The notes beneath the pieces are model-generated. The model was not told where the DNA came from, made no database searches, and worked only from the letters and a program-made list of their open reading frames with translations. A stretch of DNA of 64,000 nucleotides from Hydractinia symbiolongicarpus (lineage: Eukaryota > Cnidaria > Hydrozoa > Anthoathecata > Hydractiniidae). The stretch's first letter is position 1. Each line of letters starts with the position of its first letter. Location of the stretch: contig NC_079876.1 of the NCBI RefSeq assembly GCF_029227915.1, positions 27,875,828 through 27,939,827 of the forward strand. The letters are read 5' to 3'. Position numbers and translations under genes: made by a program. Below are positions 13,239 to 26,700 of this stretch, piece by piece.

Positions 13239-16200
13239 TCATTCAGAAAATGATTCGATCGAGCGTGTATATGATAACACACATAAGCTATCATGCAATG
13301 TAGTTTTAATATTCACATCTCCGTGTAACTTTGCCCAACTGGCGAGAAGTTCGTCTTTATCTTCATAGTTCAAGTCATTATAGCTCGCGTCAATGTATTG
13401 TAACGAATTACTTCCACAAAATAAGTGTTTAAAAATTTGATCAGGTAAAGGAGAAGTTACTGAACATGAGGAAACATGCAATTTTCGTAACGTTGAGTTC
13501 TTTTGAGATGATTGATGAATAAGTATCCCAAGAACTTCGTTGTCCACATCTTTACAAAAAGAGAGGTTCAATGAAGATAAGTGTGGTAATCTGTCCCATC
13601 TAAAGAGATGTTTATAGAGATTATCCACAGGAGAGATTACCTAAAGTTAATTGATTTTCGCGAATTTAGCGGATTTTATCCATATTCGCAAACGTTTATC
13701 TGCGCGAAAAATCCCGGAAAGGCTCATTAGCGAAAATAATCTCCGCGAAATTACCAGAAATGACTTATTCTCTAAAAAAACTGTAAAAAAATTTCTAGAA
13801 AATTTTATTTTGTTTATTTTATTTTCATTTTATATTCGCGAAAAATGTCTTGGCAAAATATCTTAACATAACTGATTCACGAAAATTAATTTTCGCGAAA
13901 TGCATTTTTTTGACATCGCGACAATAAGTCTTATTTTATTAATCAACTTGGAGATTGACAAATTATGCATTTGTAAAGTGTGACAAAATAACAAACCATA
14001 AATTTTGTATTCTTAAAACCAAAATGTCGACATCCGAAAACCCAATAAATTAAATCGGAATAAATAATTCGATACCTGATAAAACTCCTTAGGTTATTTT
14101 CTGTACTAGATGGATGTTGAAGCGACAGACATTTCATCTTATTGTTAAAATTAGTGAGTACGTCAGCCGGGAAACGATTTATAGACAGCTTCCGTAACGA
14201 TGTAAGGTTTTCCTGAAGACATTAAAAAAGTTGAACAATATCAATAACAATTAAAGGGCGATTTCCATTAACAAAAACAAGTGTTAAGTCACACAACAGT
14301 CGACACAAAAAATGTTGCACGACAATTACGTGTTTTGATGGAGCAAGCAACATAAGCTTTATATATTAATAACAAGAAAGGCACGATTACTTTTGACCGA
14401 TCATATTTGCGACACGTCCGCGAAACGTCGTAAATACGATCAATTTGAAAAGAAATCGTCCCTTTTATTTCACCTTTTGATTTCGCTAGTATCTTGGATG
14501 TCACTCTTTTTATAGAGTCAAATTTGAAGAGATTTGAGGACTTTTGATAAGAATTTTCAAAAAGGTGACGGTGTTTTCATCAAAAATATGGTGGAGATTC
14601 GAGTAAATTTTCATATTTTTCAACAAAAAAACATTGAGAATATCTGAGGAGATTTTAAGGTGATGAGATGAGTGAAGAATAAATTATTACTGTACAAATG
14701 TATCATTCCTATGCATTTTGAAAGTAAAAACATGTGACAGGTTGTAAAGAGAAGTTTTGGGAGATTAAAGAAGAAAGTTGTTAAAAATTATAATTTTGGG
14801 CAAATCTTGAAGGGAAGTTTCCAAACTGAGGAGAATTGAAGAGTTTTAAGGGTGGCAACCCTGAGTATTTAAGGTTAAGGTGCTTTAAAGTGTTTATAAA
14901 AGCTCTTGCCCCAAGCGTTTTATTTTAAGGGTACAAGAAATAAAATGTAACATGATGTTTAGAATTGCAGGTGACTTACTGATATATAAGTCGCTACATC
15001 TTGATGCACTCTCTCAACACTCTTTCGTGGAGACAAAACACCGGAGATGTTCAAATCTGATATTCTCTGTTTATTCAAACATTTTAAAACTTCGACAGTT
15101 TGATCATCAAACACGTTGAACGATACATCAAGTGACGTCAGCGTGGATACTATGAAATATGGATAACAACAGCTGTATGGTTTCAGAAACTTTCAAATCA
15201 TTCCTATTACGTTGAATGCTTAATCTAAAGCGGAACTGAATAATAAATATATTGCAACTTGATTGGTTATTTTACCAAATAAAATTTTTGTTCCCATTCA
15301 CAGAGAATTTTTGAACGATCTCAACCTTCCCACCAGATTAGAAGGGTAATTGATCATCCATATTACAGTTTCCCGTTTTGTATTGGACAGGAAATAAGGA
15401 TATAACCAATGGGATTGTTTATAAGGAGCTCGTTTCGTTAGAAAATCTGAATTTGACCCCTCATTACATGCAGATATCGCCCTTTTTATTTCACTTCCCA
15501 CCTTGTGACATTTCAACTTAAGAGGTCGCAATAATGTCCAAAAAATGAAAATTTGTTGTTTCAAAAGTCATCAGAAAATTTTAGACGCCTCTTTGTAAAT
15601 ATTTTTTTTCCATTTCAAAAGGGCGTTTATTGAGCACCCATTTTGTGACATGCATAAGGGGGTGTAATGATGCCGACACATACTGACGCCCAAACATATA
15701 CTTACAAAAAAGTAGCAATTCAGACAATGATTACCTACCCTGCAGTATTTCTACAAATCTTGAGTGATTCGTAAAAGTTGTTGCATTTAGTTTACAAGAT
15801 TGTAAGTTCAACACTTCCAGTTGTTTGCAGTATGTTAAGATGTCGCACATCGAATGAACAAATTCTGTTTGGACGTGAAAATCATTATGATCCAGCATTA
15901 GAACGGTGAGAGATGAAAGTGCGGTGTCCTGGGATTGGGAAAAGATATACAGATCAGAATGTTAATAAATAATTAAATAGCATTGACTAGAAACAATCTG
16001 TTTCAAAAACAATACTTCTCCTAAGTAACAGCATATTGAACTTCAAAAAAATTTAAAAGACTTGAAAGTCTCCGTCATCCTAAGAAAAGCGGCATTAACG
16101 TGTGCATAAAAGCCGTCACTACCCAAAAGTCAACTGTTGCGAATGGTGAACGTAAACAGAATACCTGCAGAACTAATTCTCACTCTTAAAATATGCCTAT

Positions 16201-17726
16201 TATTCTATTAAACCTGAGACTCAATATGCTTATAAACTTGGCATTTAACTGTCTCTGTTTTTTGGCAAAATTTGTATTTACTCTTTAGAAGAAGACTAAC
16301 AAAAATATACTACGAACCTTGGTTATCATTTTGAGCTCTTCTTTCAGTTTCTCTTTAATGGTAGCAGACAGCTTTGCTAAACTCTTGGTTGTGATACCAG
16401 TGCAAGAAAGGTTAAGTGTCTGGATGTTCGGAAGAGAAGGTAAACAGCCAATCAAAATGCTGCATTTGTCATCGCCTAGATCAAATAATTAACCAATTCG
16501 ATTGACACTTAGTAATAAAAAATTAAGAAATGTACAGGGTATATTTCATAAACAAGTCATTTTTTTTTTACCTAAATACGTCTGCGATACGTCAATTATC
16601 GTTAACTTGGTATTAAACGAAATAGAATCTGCTACGGCTTGGACATCTGGAGTGCTTAAGAACAAGTTTTGAAGTGACAGTTGATCAAACAGATCTTCGG
16701 GATGTATTTGATTTGAGATTTCATCAATTGGATCTAGAAAAGTTATTTTTTTTTTACAAATACTATGGTATCGTGCAGAGAGAGGTGTAGTATCGTAGAT
16801 CGTACAGAGAAGAATGTAGTATCGTACAGAGAGAGATGTGGTATGACACAGAGAGGGATGTAGTATCGTATAGAGAGGGGTGTAGTATCGTACAGAGAAG
16901 GATCGTGCAGAAAGTAGGAAATCTCAAGGAATTCTAACGATAACTTATCTGCATTAACAAAAAAGTGATTAAAGTGATTTCCAATTAAAACTTTACGGCA
17001 CACAAGCGTTAAAATTGGAAAACAGGTTTAAAATAACACATACCGACAACTAGGCGGCCACAGGCTCTCTTGTATCTCTCTATTGTTGGTTCCAATTCTA
17101 AACCAGTGATGTCAGCTACAATTTCTTCGTTATTCATTAGAACGTTTCCGATAATGTCTGAAGCATCTAACAGCGCGCCGTCAATAGTTTTCAAGCTTAA
17201 CCGCGCGGATACTTTACACTTGGAGTGGTAACGTTTCTTTGCCTGTAAACATGCGTACACGCTATAGTGTTAAAAAATGTCATGGTTTAAAGGTCTATTT
17301 TCACTATAAAGGTCTGACGCATAAACAAATACCTGTCTTATCACAGGGGAAACTTCAAAATAAAAATGTGCCAACGTTTCATGAGAGATTTTAAAAAGAC
17401 TGTCCTTCCTCTTATAATTTTTACATTATAAAACTTTAACACTAAAATGCTAATATTTTCCATAATTTGTTCTTAGTTGAAAGTCCATAGTTAAAACTAA
17501 TATAGGCCACTCCAAGCAAGATCTGATATGCAGAATATTTTCCAAACATTGTTATCACTTGCCAGTGTTTATAAAAAAGATCTTTGTACATACGCCAAAT
17601 TTTTGGACGTGAAAAAACAGGGCCATATATTCAGTAGATGTTCTATAATATAATTTATTTAATTTTGACTTTTCTAGAAGGAATTCACACTTGTAAGGAA
17701 GCGTTGAAAGATCACAGACATTTGCA

Positions 17727-17790
<64 letters not shown>

Positions 17791-20700
17791 CGAATATTTA
17801 TACAGGATATAACCACTTCAATATTGGGCACAATGTTATCGATGTGGGACTATGTTTTGAATGCATACATTTACACTGACATTGCCCAATTTCCCCCAAA
17901 TGGCATAGGTTGACCCGTAGCTATGGTACAGACACTTCCTAAACATGCTCGCGCAGTGGGTCGAACTAAGGTACCTTGTGATTACGAAGCAAACTCCATA
18001 ACCACAAGGTCACACGCCACGCAACTTATTAACAGACCAACAGACTTATTTACAAAAAAGCTTGGTCAAATTTATTTGACACAATATTATCACAAAAATT
18101 ACCAAACATTACCTCATCTAACAGCCAATCAATCGTTAGATTATGCACATCTTGACACGATATGAGAAACAATTGCTCGCCAACATGTATTTTGATTCTA
18201 AACAGTGGGTTTCTTTGCGCAAAAGTATTGGGACTAGCAACTTCCATTAATGTGGTCTGTTTTGGTGCAACACGACCAGATGAAAAAGACCTTCTTTCCC
18301 TTAATTGTGGTTCGTTTGGTGTTTTCTTTCTCTTTTGTGGAATATCATCAATTATAAAACTTTCTAATGAAGGGTCGTTTTCATTCAATAAAGATGGCGA
18401 ATGGGTTGCGTCCCTTCTTTCTGTATCTGAATATGATTTTCGAAGTGCATTAAAGGAATTTTGAATTGTGTTATTTTTTTTCTGCTTCTTCGTGTTATTC
18501 GTTTTAAAAGATTTATCGGAGCTGATCATTTTCGGCGGCGTATCATTTAAGTATGATTTTAGGCTCGCCTGCTTCTTCTTTTTCTCTTTGACATTTCTAT
18601 TCAACAATTCCTGAGAGCTGTCATCCTCTAACTGTGTTTCTGGTGAAGACCCCATGGGATCATCGATGGTAAAAGAAGAACAAACAGGGGGACTTGTGCT
18701 CAGCTTTTGTCTTTTACTACACCTTGTGTCGGGCTGCAAGTCTTCATCGCTTTCCGAAGAAGATTGGTCAAATAGCGTTTGGTTCCGATCTGTTACCAGT
18801 CTCTTCGACACTGACTTTTTCGAAGTCTTCAATGACAAAAGAAACTTTTCCACCTCTTTCCGTTGCATTAGAGTTGTTTTATCACATTGTTTTTTAGTAA
18901 ATTCTTCTTCGTCTGCTTCGATAGCTATTTGCAGCAAATCCAAAGGAGTATATCCCTAAAAAATTTTAAACAACCGGCAAATTAAACAAAAGTAAAAAGC
19001 GCCAAGAGCATCAAGGTATTCGTGACTAAAGAAGCGATTTCTGGCTTATATAAGATTACTAAATGCACAGAACAACTCCAACTTTCTGCCTCGTTTCCGA
19101 TGAAAGCGACACGAGAACCTCGCACTCTAGCTGGAAAAGCGCCTTTCATTGGCTAATAAAGGATTTATTGAACTGAAAATTAAACAATTATTCTAGCACT
19201 TAAAGCAAAAGATTGTTATAGGGAAGTTTTTATACAAGTACCAAAATTACCTCATTGGTTTTCGCATCAGTTGATGCACCCTTCTCCACAAGCAACTGTG
19301 ATATACGAAGGTGTCCGTTTTGACAGGCATCGTGAAGGGGTGTGATGCCACCACAGTGGCTACCTCCCGGGTCGGATACATTAGCTCCATATTCAATTAA
19401 CAGTGCAGCAATATCTAAATTGGTGACAACGAATATGTAAGTTTAAGTACAGACGCGGAGCCTGCAAATAAAGAGAACTTAAACAGATCCTCCCTATTGT
19501 GATCCAACTTGCACAAAATACATACACTAAGGTGGAGAGGGAATTTCAGAAGGCAATAAAATGCAGTTTTTAACAGTTAACAAAGGATATAATATTTGGC
19601 CTAAATATCGCGTAGTTTAATTATTCTTTACAAAATGCTACACAACTGAGACTTGTTGCAAATTTCGGAAATGTACTTTGTGATTCAAACAAAAAAAAAA
19701 ATCAAAAAGCAACTGTACATTACCATAAAATCCATGATTGCATGCTTCATGTAAAGGTTGCCAACCGCAGTAATCTCTTGAATGAACGTATGCGCCCTAA
19801 TAAACACCACGAAAATAATAAACAAAATATAAGATGAACATGTTTGGAGGGGCTACGAATATTTTCTTCGATTTATTTATGTACAATTTAAAGTAACGAG
19901 TTTGGTATCATCTTGAAAAAATTACTTTTCAAATATTTCGCATGTAATATGTTGCGTTTTAATAGGGTTGAGTTTAATTTTGATTTAAAAACATTTAACA
20001 TTATAGTGGCCCTATCAAAAGTAATCATCATGGCTTAGACATAAATAGCCAAGAGTCATCATTTTTTCATTCTTGTTTATTTTAGTAAGAGGCGTATAGA
20101 AGTGATCAGTGATTTTTGTCCGATGGAAAACCCTGTACATGTAGGATCAAGAGTTCCACTAAAATTAATTGGATTAGGTTGATGTTAACATTTTTGCGAT
20201 AAAAATACCAGACCTGTTCAAGTAGTGTCTTTACGCTTTGCAGGTTTCCAGAGATAGCTGCAACATGCAACGGTGTTTCACCGCGTTCGTTTATTTTATT
20301 AATCTAAAATATATATATAAAAATAACAATACATCCATGGTCACACTCAGTTCATTAATAAACATTGTGGAACATTTTTTCTGCATATAAGTTGCACCTT
20401 TTTAGTTGACCGTGACGTCTTCTTCCTGCCGTGTTTAGACTCAAGATGAACTTCTTCTTGGTCATGTTCCTCATCGTTTTCTAACAAAATAATGTACACC
20501 TACGTATTTTTAAACAAGCTTTAGGGACGTTTTATTCAAATCATAGTTTTATTTCATTGTCAAAACAAACACCATAAAACATTCAACGAAGGTTAGTAAT
20601 AAGAAACTAGGATTCATCAAATTCCCAAAACAGGAGCAGTATAGATTGCCAAAGAACTTAAGATAATCATGCAGTTACATTTAATTGGCTGATGGCATTA

Positions 20701-23700
20701 ATTCATAGTTGTTGTTTTGCACATGACATTAACTGGAATCAACTTTCTGGGTTTTTTTCACCAGTATGGTTTAAATGTTACATCATAATTAATTTCCAAA
20801 ATAAGGCAGTTACATTCAAGACATTTCGTTTAGATTATAGATGTGGAATAAAGCAGATTGAATGTTCAAAATTCAAACGGCTGTTATTTGTGTTTGCTGC
20901 CCCTAAAGTTTGGTTCCCACTGTGGTTTAACTTGGGTTTAAATATAAAACCTAAAAGGTTTTAAATGTGTTTAAAATAAAACCCACTGTGTTTTAAAAGC
21001 AAAAACATGTAGCGTTTCTCTCTTGGTAGCCTCTGTGTGATTTATCAAAAATCACTGGATATTGGCGAATAAAGATTGCTAAGATTCTCTTCCTGTACCA
21101 AACTTAGTTCAGCCTATATTATCAAAATTCCTGAAAAATCCTCATATTCCTGTTTCGTGAAGAATTCGAACAGCTACATGTAGTATACGCGACAGACTCT
21201 TTGTAGAAATCAGTGGGAACGCTGTCACTATAGTTTATTTGTTTATTTCTTGTATTTGTTTATTTGTGTTAAAGCCCAGCTACGTAGTGAGACATCACAG
21301 TAAAACGTTTTCTCATGTTTAACAGAGTCGCTCAGATTGATGTATTTTAGGTTTTTTTTTATATTTCTTATATTACTGAACAAATTTGTTGAACGGTTGA
21401 TACTTGTTGTTGACATTCTCCCCAGGTTAAGACATACAAAATAATCCCTGACAAAGGGGACACACTGGCTAAATAATATATGCCGCTCACCGCTTTCAAT
21501 GGCCAACAGTTCATCTTGGTTGAGTTCAATAGAACTACTTTCACTTTGTTCTTCAAATTCGTCCTCTTCTGAACAGTCTTCTTGAAGATTTTTCATTTTT
21601 TCTACAATCTCATTAAGTTTGTCCAAGTTACCAAACGATTTTAGCGTTTCAGATAAATCTTCATAAACTTTGATCTGCAAAGTAAAGGAAGGAAAAATAT
21701 CAAAAAGTAAAAAAACGACTCCCCTTGTATAGCACATAAAGGAATAAATGGGTTGTCTTGGCAATAGAAAAAGAGTATGCCAGTGTTAGGGACAAATGGA
21801 CAGGATAATAACATGACATATGGGGTTACGAAATTTGAAGCAACTTTTAACAACAAGGCAACTTTTATTACTGACCATAGTAAATTACATAGGTCCAACA
21901 AAGTATACCTTTGAAACTACCATTGGTAAAATACTAGGCCTGACAAGGCAACTTTGATACTACCAGTAGTAAGGCCAAACAAGGTGTACCTTTGGTGCTA
22001 CTAGTGGTAAGGTCCAATATGGTGTTTAACTGTTTAATTATTAGAACTTGTACTCAATTTTTATTAAACCATTATACCTCTGCTAACTTATTTTCACTGA
22101 TTTGTGCACAGTCCAAACCTTTCATGTAATACTCTTCAATAAGTGAGAGCGGTGATCCCAAATCCTCGTGAACCTTCGCAATCGCACAATAAGTTGCAGA
22201 TTTCTGGAAGAGAAAAAACGAACATTTTTTAGGATGAAATTGACTAGTAAGGCTAAGATACTACACTGGATCTCCAGTCCTTTCTATTAGCAAATTATTT
22301 CACAAAATATCACACAGCTATAGTCAGACTCCCAGAACACAAATAAAAAACGCCCCACAAATATTCATTGGTTTTTTTATCGTATATCTGTATATACCTC
22401 TTTATATTCGTTTTGTCTTGAATCCAACTCCATTTGATAAAACTTGAGTGCTTTGTGGTACTCTTTACAGTCAGAATAAGTTACGGCAATAGATGCATAG
22501 ATAACAGCCAATTCCTTTTTAGATAAGCTAAGATACTTAGCAAGTTCCATCTGTATATAAAAGAATCTGACTACGTTTAAGACTACATAATCAGCAACAA
22601 AGTACACAAAATTACTGAAAACTTAGTTTTTGGCTAGAAATAAATTGCTTTTGTTTATTCTATGTTATGTCAACTAAATTTTTAGACAGAATGGGATTCA
22701 AAACCACATATTTCAAAGAGAAAGCTTTTCTAGGGTTGATGCCTTAAGCCGATCAGCTATCAACCCGTGGCATAAATCGTCACTTCAGCCTAAATTTAGT
22801 AATCTTTGTTGATCATGGCTTCCAGGGCTTAAACAATAAAGAAGTAGAAGAAGCGTCAATTATTAGGCAGTCTGACTAGGTCCATTAGTTGTTACACATT
22901 ATTACTTTGAGGCAACCATGAGTAAGGAAATAGAAAGGAAAGGAAATTATAAAAGGCATTTTGAATAATTTTATACCTGTTGCAGATAATATTTTAGGGA
23001 TTCTTTAGGACATTTGATTTCAGCATAAAGATCACCAAGCTTCTCACATAAAGCCAGTAAATTTTTCTTATTCTCACACTGTTGATATTCTGCTGTTAAA
23101 TGAACACCTGTGATAGCTATAAAAAGAATATTTAAAATAAACATTCCCCTCAAGTTATGAACACTCAAATTAAAAAATGTTAAAGATATTTCCTAATACT
23201 AAATCAAATTACCATTATATTATTTCGAAAACTTGCATAGGGTAGCCACTTTAGTGTTGAAAACACTGTTATCAATGTAGGTTTTTGTGTTCTGAATGTA
23301 TACATTAGATATACCAATACTGTTACCATGGCATGGGTTGACTTGTATCCATGGTAAATGCACTAAGTAAATGCCTGTGCTACAGACTCGAAACCATAAA
23401 CCTCATGATTGCAAGGTGGACACTTAAGTAATTCCATTGTCTAAAGTTCTTAAACTAATATAGGCATAAAGAACACTCACCAGTTTTCAAGTTCTTTATA
23501 ACACTCTGATCACTTTTTCTTTGTTTATATACTTTTTTTAATGCCTGCTTTGCTGGTTCAAATTCACGTAGATAAAGTAAAACCTATAAAAACGGAGTTT
23601 TAAGACGGCATGTTAATAATAAATTTAATCCTGATCACAAATCTGATCTCATACCACGACTGTGCCTTGACTAAAAATTGATAACTTGGGTTATTAGGCC

Positions 23701-26700
23701 TTAAATTGGAATTTCTTCTTGGACATGAAAAAATGGCAGATGGTAATGTAATCTCCTCCCTAAATATATGATTTAAGGTTGGAATTAAAAAATAGTCATA
23801 TGTAGCGTTAAGGTTATGGAGTTCGTTTCGTAATTACAAGGTCTGTGGTTTGGTCTACAGTGCAGGCATGTTTATCAAGTGCCTTTACCACTGAAACTGA
23901 TGTGTTTCTCCACTTGATAGCAAACAAAAATAACTTTAAAACCAGCCTAAAGTCCCCCTATTACCAAACAAGCTTCCCTTAATTTTCTAGGTTTACCCAG
24001 GGCCACCACAACAAAATTCTGAGATTTAAACAAAAAACACAGTTCAAAATTATATATTCTGATAACTTACTGTGTTTACTTATAAACTAAAGTTAAGTAT
24101 CAACTTTCTAAAAATCGCTAAATAACAACACATACCAGGCCCATCTGAGATAAAGCATCTAGTTCGCCACCTTTATCGTTTTGCTCTTGTGCAATGTTTA
24201 AAGAAGCCTTGGCTGATTGTAAAGCTTTTATGTAGTTGCCAGTGTTGACATAAATACCACTGAGTGTAAAATGACACTTGAATATGTTCTCATATAATTT
24301 CTGCTCTCTAAAGATTACATACTACTTTACAAAAAACATAATCTCTGTAACTATATTTTAGGCAGAAAATTGAAACTATTTAACATTTTAACACATATTC
24401 TTAAAACAACCTCCAAATTTCTCTTTTTATTTTCACCCAATTTTACTGCAAAAATTTTGGCAGCCACAATTATTAATCTTTAAAAAACAAGAAATATTAG
24501 CACCAGACCTATCATTACGAGGCGAGCGATCATTCTTGCGGAATAATGCCAACAATATATTGTCTGTTCCACTTGTAAGTGCAATTATGCTGATTTGTTT
24601 TATTTGTGTCTAATCAACGTTTGCTGTAATTTACAGGTAGTAACTACAAAGGGGACAGGGTTTATGACATCATAGTCTACGTAATTCTTTATCTAAGTCA
24701 GGAGTTGGTGGATTAGCTAGAATGTATGCGTTAGCTTTAAATGCTTATTTCGATTTTGTTGGTCAATTTCTTTACAATAGAACAAAAATAATCATTATTT
24801 CTGTGGCTTGAGGTGCGTGATTATTGCATTTCTTAGAAAAGTATAATTGCTGGGATTTTAAATGAAATGATTATACGATCGTCAGGTTTAAAAACGATAA
24901 TTGAAGCCCTGGTATAGTCGTAAAAAAAGATGAAAAGAATCCCTGGCGATACAGAATATTATTTATTTTAAGTGAGGATTTTCATGATCTATATTGTTAA
25001 GTTATAAGTCGCCATTCAACTTTCTGTGCCCCTTTACAGGGCAAAGGATTTTTGTTACTTCATATTTTCTATTTTTTTTTCTTAATTTTTATTTTTCGGG
25101 ATGATCACTCATGCAAAACAAAATTAAGCTTGGGGTGTGCAATTTATTTTTCCTTAATGATAGGCCTGTAGCACAGTTTGTTCTTTCGTGTATTGATGTA
25201 GAAAAGTGTACCTTGAAATAACCAATGCTTTCAGTACAAACTTTAGAGCTTCATCAGTATCTTGCTCCCAGTCATAAATCAAGCCCAAGTTTAAATACAG
25301 CCTCGCCTTCATCTCTAACACTTCTTTATCTGATGTAACATCATGAAGGTTGTTTGCGATATCCAAACTATTCAGGTAAGACTTCTGTGCATGTCTTAAA
25401 CTGTTGTTGATTTCGTTTTTGTTGGTTAGGTTTTCTGCTTGTAAAAAATAAGTTCTGCCAATCGTTGCCAGAGCTCTTTGTTGTTCTAACAAATCCTTTG
25501 CGTCTTTCGAAATCTAAAAAATAATGCAAGATTTGATTGAATTTGATAGAGAAAAGTAAAAAAAAAGAAAAAACTAGTAACCATGGTTCATGTAGATGTT
25601 TAGTTAAATGCAAAAACAAACATTTGCCCTTTTGTTTTCTTTTTACGTAAAACATCTTTACGTAAGAAATCAACATCGTCTAATTGGACAGCCATTAAAG
25701 AACATCTGCAAGGCTGTCACGCTACATCATCTCTGGACGATTTCAGTATCCTGTCTAGTGGAGGCAACCAGTATTTGTTACAGATTAAAGAGAGTTTGTT
25801 CATAATGCAGGAATCAGCTCCAATGTATTAATGCAATTAATTGCTTAATCTCAACTATGGTTACTGGTAAACTTTGTAAATATTTAGATAAAATTTGTAC
25901 ATTATTGATTGCTTGGAAATGGGTGTGTGAACACTCTGAACGTCACAAACAATGTAGTCTTTCGTATCAGAAATGAACACATAAACAACAAAATAGACCT
26001 CAAAATGTTTCTGTTGATACTTCAGAGCTTCCTGAAAATCACCAAGTAAACACAAGCATTCTCCAACTTTTCGATTCCCAACAGCCACACCGATAACATC
26101 ACCAACAGCTTCACTAAAACCTATCTCTTCCAAGTGTTCAGTAATGGCTTCTTCAAAGAGTTCTATGGATAAAAATAATTGCTAATTGAACTACACAGTA
26201 TTAAAATAAAAATTTCCTGGTTTTGTTAGTTATGGCTATAAACTCTTTAGGTTACTCAAAACCCTAAAATATGCTCAAATTAATAAAAAAATAATTTGGC
26301 CTGGTTATTGGTTAATTTAGCAAGTTTGTTCAAGCTAATTTAATTCCTTAGTAATTCCATGATTTTAAGCAAAATTATTTGAATCTGGTGTCATTGACTA
26401 CACAAGATGCATACAAAAAAAAAGAACCCAAGTTCTAACGTTTATAGTATATTTTTACCCTTCCAAATGTTTTCAATGGAATCTACAAATAAAATATTTA
26501 ATAACCAACCAAAAAAAGGTTCAATTAAAAAAGTGATATCTATACAACCAGAATTTAAATAAGGGGGATAACTTAAATCTAAAATTAATTTGCACCCTGT
26601 TAACCTATAGTATCAATGATTACAGTTAAGTAAACATCTATTTAAGATATTAAAATTATTGTTATATAAGGAAATATAAAGAAAACAAACTTCTTCACTT

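Noticed and set aside
17638-17913. Leucine-run open frame
   Set aside because: Translation of the ATT tail of a SINE in a TONSL intron.
18162-18959. Plus-strand frames opposite the large TONSL exon
   Set aside because: Shadow of the minus-strand coding exon 18113-18955; no splice or motif support.
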